Positions 54,835-62,234 of a stretch of DNA of 64,000 nt are shown in pieces. The translations under genes were made by a program, and so were the position numbers. Below the pieces are notes generated by a model. It saw only the letters and a program-made list of their open reading frames with translations. It had not been told where the DNA came from and made no database searches. The stretch lies in contig CALICM010000051.1 in the NCBI GenBank assembly GCA_938049225.1, positions 1-64,000 of the forward strand, given 5' to 3'. How positions within the stretch are numbered: the stretch's first letter is position 1; each line of letters opens with the position of its first letter. This DNA comes from an uncultured Paracoccaceae bacterium (GTDB lineage: Bacteria > Pseudomonadota > Alphaproteobacteria > Rhodobacterales > Rhodobacteraceae).

Positions 54835-55974
54835 TCACGCGGGCAGCGAGACCAGACCGCCAGGGTGGCGCTCGATCCGTCCCTGCAAATCCAGCTCACC
54901 CAAGGTCGCCAAGACCGGCGAGGATGGCGCGCTGAGTTGGCGAATCAGCGCATCCTCGCTAATCGGCGCGGGGCTGAGCAACCCTAAGATCCTGTGGTCC
55001 AGCGCGCCAGGGTCCGGGGGTGGCGTGTCCAAGGGCAGCGCGGGTTGCGGCGGCGTCGCGCTTGGAACGGGTCGCGCGGGTCTTGGTGCGTGCAGGACAT
55101 CGGCGATATCTTGCGCTGTTCGTACAAGGGTCGCACCATCCCGGATCAGCATGTTACACCCCGCCGCGCGCGCATCGAAAGGATGTCCGGGAACCGCCAG
55201 CACCTCGCGCCCCTGGTCCAATGCTGTGCGGGCGGTAATCAGGCTGCCGGATTTCGCGGCCCCCTCGACCACCACCAAAGCGGGCGCCAGCCCCGAGATG
55301 ATGCGGTTGCGCCTTGGAAAATGCCGCGCTTGCGCCTGCAGGCCGGGCGGCATCTCGGACAGGATTAGGCCTTTCGCGGCGATCTGGGCTGCCAATTCGG
55401 CGTTTTCGCGAGGGTAAATCCGATCGATGCCACCGGCCAGAACCGCCATTGTGCCACTCTCGACCGAGGCTTGATGCGCGGCGGTGTCGATCCCGCGCGC
55501 CAAGCCCGAGACGATGACAAAACCTAACTCCCCAAGCGCCTGCGCAAGATGCCCGGCCATCCGTTGACCCAGGGCCGAGGCATTGCGCGCCCCGACCATC
55601 GCAACCGTCGGACGCTTGGCAAGGCTGGGGTTGCCGCGTGCCCAGATCACGGGCGGCGCATCGGCGATCTGGGCCAGCAGCTTGGGATAGTTCGGCCGCC
55701 CCAGGAAAAGGGGCTGCGCGCCCGCGGCCCGCCCGGCGGCCACCTCGGCCTCGGCGATCAGCAGTGGCGTCGCGGCATAGCCTTTGACACCCGCCGAACC
55801 CGCGACCTGGGGCAGCGCCTCAAGGGCCGCTGCGGCCGAGCCATATTCTGCCAACAGCTTCCGAAATGTCGTCGTCCCCACACGGGGCGAGCGGATCAGG
55901 CGCAGCCAATCCAATTCCTCGGCAGCGCCGCGTGGCGGGCGAGGGAGCGGCAGGTCATGGGTGGCGTCAGACAT
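54835..55974 (-). CDS. dprA: DNA processing protein DprA
   Basis: A 379-residue protein that binds incoming single-stranded DNA and loads RecA in natural transformation. The Rossmann core carries VAMVGARNASALGQRMA, VIVSGLARGIDTAAH, GGIDRIYPREN and RNRIISGLAPALVVVE. A C-terminal winged-helix domain (LLSPAPISEDALIRQLSAP) follows. The ATG at 55974 (MSDATHDLPL) is preferred over a TTG six codons upstream. Confidence 0.95.
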   Translation of the reverse strand: MSDATHDLPLPRPPRGAAEELDWLRLIRSPRVGTTTFRKLLAEYGSAAAALEALPQVAGSAGVKGYAATPLLIAEAEVAAGRAAGAQPLFLGRPNYPKLLAQIADAPPVIWARGNPSLAKRPTVAMVGARNASALGQRMAGHLAQALGELGFVIVSGLARGIDTAAHQASVESGTMAVLAGGIDRIYPRENAELAAQIAAKGLILSEMPPGLQAQARHFPRRNRIISGLAPALVVVEGAAKSGSLITARTALDQGREVLAVPGHPFDARAAGCNMLIRDGATLVRTAQDIADVLHAPRPARPVPSATPPQPALPLDTPPPDPGALDHRILGLLSPAPISEDALIRQLSAPSSPVLATLGELDLQGRIERHPGGLVSLPA

Positions 55975-55976
55975 CG

Positions 55977-55998
55977 CCAGACTTTTGGTCAAGTCTGG
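55977..55998. repeat. Inverted repeat just before dprA
   Basis: CCAGACTT (55977-55984) and AAGTCTGG (55991-55998) are exact complements around TTGGTC. The hairpin ends three bases before the dprA ATG on the minus strand. It could end the GNAT transcript (no T-run follows) or hide the dprA translation start. Confidence 0.5.
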
Positions 55999-56009
55999 TT
56001 AAGGGTGGG

Positions 56010-56492
56010 TTACTTTTCGGGCTTAAGGGTTTTGTGCATGATCAACACGGGCAACTGAAACGGCCCCTGTGCGGTGTCCACGCCGTAAGAAACCACCGCG
56101 CCTTCTGACCACCCCTGCCGGGTGTAAAACCGGATCGCCCGCGCGTTTTGAAGGATCACACCCAATTCGATCCGGGTATGCCCTCGCGCGACTAACCGCG
56201 CTTCGCCATCCGTGATCAACTCCGCGGCAATGCCTGTTCCCCGGGCCGCGGGTACGGTGAACAGTTGGTGGATTTCGTTCCCTTTGATCGCGCAAAACCC
56301 CAACGGCGCGCCGGGTGGACCAACAACACGGATATTCTCCCCGAGTTCATTCAAACGCTGAAGAAAGCTGTCCAAAGTCCGCAGCCCAACCAGATCGGCG
56401 GGCACATGCTGGGCATGGGCCTCGTGCCAGGTGTCGTGCCATAGTTGAGCCATCGCGGGCAGTTCCTCAGGGTTCATTTGGCGCGGTGCCAT
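56010..56492 (-). CDS. GNAT family N-acetyltransferase
   Basis: A 160-residue acetyltransferase: MAPRQMNPEELPAMAQLWHD start, then AIKGNEIHQLFTVPAARGTG with the acetyl-CoA loop A-R-G-T-G-I-A, and the end IRFYTRQGWSEGAVVSY. Substrate unknown. It precedes dprA on the same strand by about 35 bases. Confidence 0.88.
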   Translation of the reverse strand: MAPRQMNPEELPAMAQLWHDTWHEAHAQHVPADLVGLRTLDSFLQRLNELGENIRVVGPPGAPLGFCAIKGNEIHQLFTVPAARGTGIAAELITDGEARLVARGHTRIELGVILQNARAIRFYTRQGWSEGAVVSYGVDTAQGPFQLPVLIMHKTLKPEK

Positions 56493-56554
56493 CTCCCACT
56501 CCGTTTACATCTCCTTGCCAAGGCAGCGGCTTATCGCAGCCCGGAATGACAACC

Positions 56555-57085
56555 TCATCGAAAGGTCTCGGCAACTGGGGGGGTCCTCGGCGTCCGCCGC
56601 CAAAGCCAAAAGCGCAGTATGATCCAAAAGGGCACGCTGCAAGACAGCCCAATCATGCTACCCATCTTGAAGGTCTCCCACATCACGATCCAGATACGGG
56701 GGGCTGTAAAATCGGGGGAAGGATCCGATAATTCATCCAAAACTGGAAAAATGACGGATATCATTGCAATTACTACGGTGCCGCCAAATATAATCGGAAT
56801 GCCTCCCAATCTCGCTCGGTTCCGGCAGAAAACGAACACCGGCCAGCAAGCGATCATCTTGGCAAGAATAAGGCCCGGTTCGGTTTGGATCAAATAAATG
56901 GCAATTGCTCCAATAAATTTGAACCATGGGTTCTGGGCCAGGAACTCGAAAACCGGCCGCGCCACCCCAAAATTGGGATCAAACAACCCGTGGTATCCCC
57001 AGCTCAGCCCAAAGGCCACCAGTAAGCACGTGCTGGCGTATTGCAGGAATCCAAAGTCCTGCGCCGGATCCTTGTGGGGGGTCAT
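56555..57085 (-). CDS. Small integral membrane protein coupled to tldD
   Basis: A 176-residue protein with four or five hydrophobic helices: YASTCLLVAFGLSWGYHGL, FKFIGAIAIYLIQTE, MIACWPVFVFCR, GGIPIIFGGTVVIAMISVI and GLSCSVPFWIILRFWLW. It has no motif known to me. The ATG at 57085 overlaps the tldD stop (ATGA), so translation is coupled. It is somewhat AT-richer than tldD. Confidence 0.75.
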   Translation of the reverse strand: MTPHKDPAQDFGFLQYASTCLLVAFGLSWGYHGLFDPNFGVARPVFEFLAQNPWFKFIGAIAIYLIQTEPGLILAKMIACWPVFVFCRNRARLGGIPIIFGGTVVIAMISVIFPVLDELSDPSPDFTAPRIWIVMWETFKMGSMIGLSCSVPFWIILRFWLWRRTPRTPPVAETFR

Positions 57086-58506
57086 CCTGAGGCGGCCGAG
57101 CCGCCCACGGTCAGGCCGCCGATCATTAGTGTGGGCAAACCAACCCCTACAGGCACCCATTGACCGTTCTTACCGCAATTGCCCATGCCCGGATCCAGGG
57201 CCATGTCATTGCCGATGGCTCGAACATGCTGCAGGCTGGTGGCCCCGTCGCCGATCAGCGTTGCCCCCTTGATGGGCGCGCCGACTTGGCCGTTCTTCAC
57301 GCGGTAGGCTTCGGTACAGCTGAAGACATATTTGCCGTTGGTGATATCGACCTGCCCACCGCCAAATCCCACCGCATAGATCCCGTCCTTCAGGTCCGCC
57401 AGAATCGCCGCGGGCTCGGCATCGCCGCCCAGCATGTAGGTGTTCGTCATTCGGGGCATCGGAATATGCGCATAGGATTGCCGCCGCCCGTTCCCCGTGG
57501 CCGCCACGCCCATCAGCCGCGCGTTCTGCCGATCCTGCATATAGCCGACCAAGATCCCATCCTCGATCAACACATTCTTGCCCGAGGGGGTCCCCTCGTC
57601 ATCGAAGGTGATCGAGCCGCGCCGGTCGGGGATCGTTCCGTCGTCCAGCACGGTTACCCCAGGGGCCGCCACGCGTTGCCCCATGAGCCCTGCGAAAGCT
57701 GACGCCTTTTTACGATTGAAGTCCCCCTCAAGCCCGTGCCCCACGGCCTCGTGCAGCAGGATGCCAGGCCAGCCCGGGCCCAGAACCACATCCATGATCC
57801 CCGCAGGCGCGGGCTCGGCGCTCAGGTTCACCTTGGCGATCCGCAACGCCTCGCGGACCTGAGATTGCCAATGGCCCGGATCGACCAGCCCCTCAAGCCC
57901 ATGACGCCCACCGCCCCCGGCGTTGCCGCTTTCACGGCGGCCATCTTTTTCGACCGTGACTTGGACGTTTAGCCGCGCCATCGGCCGCACGTCGCCGTAC
58001 CGGCTGCCATCGGGGCGCAGGATCTCCACCTCCTGCAACGAGGCCGCGACATTGGCCGAGACCTGGACCACCAAAGGATCCAACGCCCGTGCATAGGCAT
58101 CGATCTCGCGCAGGGTGTCGACCTTGGCCGCGAAGGGCAGTGCGCTGACCGGGTCGCTGTCGGCATAAAGCCGGGTGTTGGTGCGCGTCGGCGCATCGGC
58201 GAGGGTGCCACCGCCGTCGCCAACTGCCAGCCGCGCCGTCTCGGCTGCGCGCTTGAGCGCAGCCTCGCTCAACTCGGTGGAGTGGCCGTAGCCCGCCGTC
58301 TCGCCCCGCACCGCGCGCAGGCCGAACCCCTCGGCGGCGTCGTAACTCGCGTTTTTCAACTGCCCATCATCGAACACCAAGCTTTCCGAGCGGCAGCGCT
58401 CTAGAAACAATTCCCCATCGTCTGCACCGGCGGTCGCCTCGCGCAATACAGCTAGAGTTCTGGCTTCATCAAGATCGGTATCGAATGGGCGGAACGTGTC
58501 GGTCAT
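57082..58506 (-). CDS. tldD: Metalloprotease TldD
   Basis: A 474-residue zinc metalloprotease subunit. The active site is HEAVGHGLEGD, followed by FDDEGTPSGKNVLIEDG and the C-terminal CGKNGQWVPVGVG. With TldE it forms a complex that trims leader peptides or unfolded peptides (microcin B17, CcdA in E. coli). tldE is not in this window. The ATG at 58506 follows GGAGGATCC. Confidence 0.95.
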   Translation of the reverse strand: MTDTFRPFDTDLDEARTLAVLREATAGADDGELFLERCRSESLVFDDGQLKNASYDAAEGFGLRAVRGETAGYGHSTELSEAALKRAAETARLAVGDGGGTLADAPTRTNTRLYADSDPVSALPFAAKVDTLREIDAYARALDPLVVQVSANVAASLQEVEILRPDGSRYGDVRPMARLNVQVTVEKDGRRESGNAGGGGRHGLEGLVDPGHWQSQVREALRIAKVNLSAEPAPAGIMDVVLGPGWPGILLHEAVGHGLEGDFNRKKASAFAGLMGQRVAAPGVTVLDDGTIPDRRGSITFDDEGTPSGKNVLIEDGILVGYMQDRQNARLMGVAATGNGRRQSYAHIPMPRMTNTYMLGGDAEPAAILADLKDGIYAVGFGGGQVDITNGKYVFSCTEAYRVKNGQVGAPIKGATLIGDGATSLQHVRAIGNDMALDPGMGNCGKNGQWVPVGVGLPTLMIGGLTVGGSAASG

Positions 58507-58740
58507 CGGATCCTCCGGCAGGGTCAAGACCCCAACGTGGCAGGCCTGGCGATTTATACAAGGGGGCAGCGCGCGAAACTGTCGCAGGCTAGGGGCCCAT
58601 ATAGGCCGCACCGCGACGTCTCAACACCTTGTTAGCGAGTGGGAAGTATGCAAGTTTCCGCTGCTAAGAGAGAACCGGCACGGACGGCGTTTGCTCAAGG
58701 CTCAGACGCCAGGACGGGGCCAAGATTGGATAGTGACCAT

Positions 58741-59643
58741 ATGACCTTTCGCTCGATTGCCGCGACCCTCGGCGTAACCTTTGCCAGCTTGCTATCTGCC
58801 ACCTTTGCGGGGGCGCAAGAAAACTTCGAAGGGCTCGAAACCATTGGCAAGCCGGTTCCGGGTGGGGTGAATTTTCAGCCCGCAGTGACAGAGCTTGCGC
58901 AAGATATCTTGTGGTTGGACAACATGCTGCTGGTGATCATCACTGTCATCACGCTGTTCGTGACCGCCCTGCTGGCCTGGGTTGTGATCCGGTATAACGA
59001 AAAGTCCAATCCCGAGCCGGCGCGGTTCACTCACAACTCCGCGATCGAGGTGACTTGGACCGTCGTGCCGATCATCATTCTCATTGTGATCGGCTCGTTT
59101 TCATTGCCGATTCTGTTCAAACAGTTGGAAATCCCCGAAGCCGATTTGACCATCAAAGCCACAGGCAACAAATGGTACTGGGACTACGAGTACCCTGATA
59201 ACGAGATTGATTTCAGCAGTTACATGCTGGCCAAAGGCCATGCCGAGATGAATGACGAGGTGCGCGCCGAGCTTGCCGAGTACGGCTATTCGGAAGACGA
59301 GTGGAAACTGGCCACGGATACGGCCGTCGTTGTACCGGTGGGCCGTGTGGTGCGGCTGCAGGTGACAGCCTCGGACGTGATCCATGCTTGGAAGATCCCC
59401 GCCTTTGGCGTGCATATGGACGCGGTCCCCGGTCGGTTGAACGAAACTTGGTTCCAGGTTGACGAACCGGGTGTTTATTTCGGTCAATGCTCCGAGCTGT
59501 GCGGGCTAGAGCACGCCTATATGCCGATCACCGTCAAAGCGGTCTCGGACGAGCAGTACGCAAGCTGGGTCGAAGCGCAGGGGGGGCAACTGGTTGGCTT
59601 CCTTGAAGATTTGGACCGGACGCAAGTCGCCGCGGCGGATTGA
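58741..59643 (+). CDS. coxB: Cytochrome c oxidase subunit II
   Basis: A 300-residue subunit of the aa3-type oxidase. A signal peptide (FRSIAATLGVTFASLLSATF) precedes two transmembrane helices (LLVIITVITLFVTALLAW and VTWTVVPIIILIVIGSFSL). The WYWDYEYP aromatic patch, which takes electrons from cytochrome c, and the CuA site CSELCGLEHAYMP are intact. I use the ATG at 58741. The subunit I gene is not here; it is usually separate in Rhodobacteraceae. Confidence 0.97.
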   Translation: MTFRSIAATLGVTFASLLSATFAGAQENFEGLETIGKPVPGGVNFQPAVTELAQDILWLDNMLLVIITVITLFVTALLAWVVIRYNEKSNPEPARFTHNSAIEVTWTVVPIIILIVIGSFSLPILFKQLEIPEADLTIKATGNKWYWDYEYPDNEIDFSSYMLAKGHAEMNDEVRAELAEYGYSEDEWKLATDTAVVVPVGRVVRLQVTASDVIHAWKIPAFGVHMDAVPGRLNETWFQVDEPGVYFGQCSELCGLEHAYMPITVKAVSDEQYASWVEAQGGQLVGFLEDLDRTQVAAAD

Positions 59644-59648
59644 TCCCC

Positions 59649-60596
59649 ATGAGCGACGCCACCCTGACCCCAGAGCACGAGGCGCGGTTCGGCGACTATG
59701 TCGAACTGCTTAAGCCGCGTGTGATGCGGCTGGTTATCTTTACCGCCGCTGTCGGGATGTTGGTCGCGCCGGTGGGCGTGCATCCCGTTATCGCGCTGGC
59801 GACAATCATCTGTATCGCGGTTGGGGCAGGGGCCTCGGGCGCGTTGAACATGTGGTGGGATGCGGATATCGACGCGGTAATGTCGCGGACGGCGAAACGG
59901 CCGATCCCCTCGGGCCGAGTGACGGGCGACGAGGCGCTGGCGATCGGGCTGACGCTGAGCGCGCTGTCGGTCATGTTCCTGTTTCTTTTCGGCAATGCGG
60001 TCGCCGCGGCCCTTTTGGCCTTCACCATCTTTTTCTATGCGGTGATCTATTCGATGTGGCTGAAGCGGGCGACGCCGCAGAACATTGTCATCGGCGGGGC
60101 GGCGGGGGCGTTCCCCCCGATGATCGGTTGGGCCGTCGCGACCGGCGGCACAGGGTGGGAGCCGGTGCTGATGTTCGCGCTGATCTTCCTGTGGACCCCG
60201 CCGCATTTTTGGGCTCTCGCCCTGTTCCGCAACGACGACTACACCAATGCGGATGTGCCGATGCTGCCCGTTGTGGCTGGAACGCGGGTCACGCGAAACC
60301 AGATTTTGATCTATTCTCTGATCCTGGCGCCCATCGCCGTTCTTCCGGCGTTCACACAGGTCGGGGGCCCCCTGTTTCTGATCGTGGCGCTGTATCTGAA
60401 CGCCCGGTTCGTTTTGGGGGCCTATCGGATCTGGTGCCGCGACGACACTTCAGCTTTGGCGGATAAGTTTCTGGTTGAAAAGCGATATTTCGGTTTCTCG
60501 ATCGCCTATCTGTTCGCGCATTTTGTCGCCCTTCTGGTCGAGGCATTGCTGCGCAGTTTGGATCTGACCTTTGCCGTCTGGCCGGTGCTGCTATGA
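59649..60596 (+). CDS. ctaB: Protoheme IX farnesyltransferase
   Basis: Makes heme O from heme B, the first step to heme A of the oxidase. The 315-residue membrane protein has the UbiA signature NMWWDADIDAVMSRTAKRP and the second Asp-rich loop NDDYTNADVPMLPVVAGT. It has eight or nine helices. The ATG at 59649 lies five bases after the coxB stop. Its stop overlaps the next small gene (ATGA). Confidence 0.95.
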   Translation: MSDATLTPEHEARFGDYVELLKPRVMRLVIFTAAVGMLVAPVGVHPVIALATIICIAVGAGASGALNMWWDADIDAVMSRTAKRPIPSGRVTGDEALAIGLTLSALSVMFLFLFGNAVAAALLAFTIFFYAVIYSMWLKRATPQNIVIGGAAGAFPPMIGWAVATGGTGWEPVLMFALIFLWTPPHFWALALFRNDDYTNADVPMLPVVAGTRVTRNQILIYSLILAPIAVLPAFTQVGGPLFLIVALYLNARFVLGAYRIWCRDDTSALADKFLVEKRYFGFSIAYLFAHFVALLVEALLRSLDLTFAVWPVLL

Positions 60597-60802
60597 CAGC
60601 ATCCCAACAGAAATCCCTGGACGGGACATCAGATCACGAGATTTATCGCCGTCGCGGCGCGCGGAACCTGGCCTTGGGCGGGTGCTTGCTGGGCGTTGTG
60701 GTGATGATCTTTGCAGTCACAATCGTGAAATTGTCCAACGGTGTCGATATTCGGGGGTTTGACCACACCTTTGAAACGGTTCCGGGGCAGGTGGTCGAAT
60801 GA
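60593..60802 (+). CDS. Small membrane protein in the oxidase operon (CoxF-like)
   Basis: A 69-residue protein with one transmembrane helix (ALGGCLLGVVVMIFAVTIVK) and short polar ends. Small proteins in this position between ctaB and ctaG are known in Rhodobacter and Paracoccus as CoxF or unnamed assembly factors. Start and stop both overlap the neighbours by four bases, so it is translated with them. Confidence 0.82.
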   Translation: MTASQQKSLDGTSDHEIYRRRGARNLALGGCLLGVVVMIFAVTIVKLSNGVDIRGFDHTFETVPGQVVE

Positions 60803-61353
60803 CCGCGAATACCCGAATGGCCGCAGGGCTTGTGGGCGTGGTGGCGCTGATGGTGTCAGCCTCCTTCGCGGCGGTCCCCTTGTATGATTGGTTTTGCAAA
60901 GTCACCGGCTATGGGGGTGAGACGAGTGTCGCGGCTCAAGCCTCGGATCAGGTTTTGGATCAGACGATAAAGATCCGGTTCGACGCGTCGCTGGGGGAAA
61001 ACATGCCCTGGCGGTTCAAACCAACCGCACGTGAGGTGGAGATCCAGATCGGCGAAACCGGCCTGGCGTTCTACGAAGCTTACAACCCCACCGATCGGCC
61101 CATCGCCGGAACCGCCAGCTACAATGTCGCCCCATATTCCGCAGGCGCATTCTTTACCAAAATCGACTGTTTCTGCTTCGAGATGCAAGTCCTGCACCCG
61201 GGCGAGCGTGTTCAGATGCCGGTGACATTCTATGTGGACCCACAGATTGTCGAGCACCGCGAAGCAAAGTTTGCGCATACGATCACGCTTTCCTATACTT
61301 TCTATGAAACCGATCTTCCGACCGAGGACGTCACGCTGCTTGTGACCGAGTAG
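60799..61353 (+). CDS. ctaG: Cytochrome c oxidase assembly protein CtaG/Cox11
   Basis: Copper chaperone for CuB of subunit I. The 184-residue protein has an N-terminal membrane anchor (residues about 8-28), FCKVTGYGG just after it, and the copper-binding pair in [10 protein letters not shown], followed by MPVTFYVDP. All conserved cysteines are present. It overlaps the previous gene by four bases. Confidence 0.96.
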   Translation: MTANTRMAAGLVGVVALMVSASFAAVPLYDWFCKVTGYGGETSVAAQASDQVLDQTIKIRFDASLGENMPWRFKPTAREVEIQIGETGLAFYEAYNPTDRPIAGTASYNVAPYSAGAFFTKIDCFCFEMQVLHPGERVQMPVTFYVDPQIVEHREAKFAHTITLSYTFYETDLPTEDVTLLVTE

Positions 61354-61384
61354 CGGCCAAACGAGACAAGGGATACACCCGGCC

Positions 61385-62203
61385 ATGGCCCACGAAAAGA
61401 ACCACGACTACCACATCCTACCGCCCAGCATCTGGCCTTTTGTTGGGGCCGTTGGCGCCTTTGTCATGCTGCTGGGGGGGGTGCTGTTTATCTCTCCCAA
61501 CGTCAGCAACCCGCAGCCCTGGGTGTTTCTGATCGGCCTAGCACTGGTGCTTTACACAATGTACGCCTGGTGGTCCGAAGTGGTGGTCGAAAGCCACGTG
61601 GGCGATCATACGCCGGTGGTGCAGCTTGGCCTGCGGATGGGCGTGATCATGTTCATCATCTCAGAGGTGATGTTCTTCTCGGCTTGGTTCTGGTCGTTCT
61701 TCAAACACGCAATCTATCCTATGGACCCAACCGGGCTGAGCCCGGCCGTGGACGGTGTCTGGCCGCCTGTGGGGATCGAAACCTTTGATCCTTGGCATTT
61801 GCCGCTGATCAACACGTTGATCTTGCTGTGTTCGGGCTGCGCGGCGACCTGGGCACACCATGCAATTGCCCATGACAATGATCGCAAAGGCCTGGTTTGG
61901 GGATTGGCCCTGGCCATCGCGCTTGGCGTGTTTTTCACCGCTGTTCAGGCCTATGAGTACAGCCACGCGGCCTTTGGCTTTGCGGGCAACATCTATGGTG
62001 CGAACTTCTTTATGGCGACCGGCTTCCACGGTTTCCATGTGCTCATCGGGACGATCTTCCTGGCGATCTGCTTAGTCCGTGCGTTGAAGGGACATTTCAC
62101 GCCCGAGAAACATATCGGGTTCGAAGCCGCCGCTTGGTATTGGCATTTCGTTGATGTGGTTTGGTTGTTCCTGTTCTTCTCGATCTACATATGGGGCGCT
62201 TGA
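61385..62203 (+). CDS. coxC: Cytochrome c oxidase subunit III
   Basis: A 272-residue membrane subunit with seven helices: [35 protein letters not shown] (with the conserved Glu), [15 protein letters not shown], and [14 protein letters not shown]. It ends [19 protein letters not shown], the usual C-terminus. It stabilises the proton-uptake side of subunit I. Confidence 0.97.
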   Translation: MAHEKNHDYHILPPSIWPFVGAVGAFVMLLGGVLFISPNVSNPQPWVFLIGLALVLYTMYAWWSEVVVESHVGDHTPVVQLGLRMGVIMFIISEVMFFSAWFWSFFKHAIYPMDPTGLSPAVDGVWPPVGIETFDPWHLPLINTLILLCSGCAATWAHHAIAHDNDRKGLVWGLALAIALGVFFTAVQAYEYSHAAFGFAGNIYGANFFMATGFHGFHVLIGTIFLAICLVRALKGHFTPEKHIGFEAAAWYWHFVDVVWLFLFFSIYIWGA

Positions 62204-62234
62204 TCCCAGTCTAGCGCCGGGGGCTTCAAGCGCC

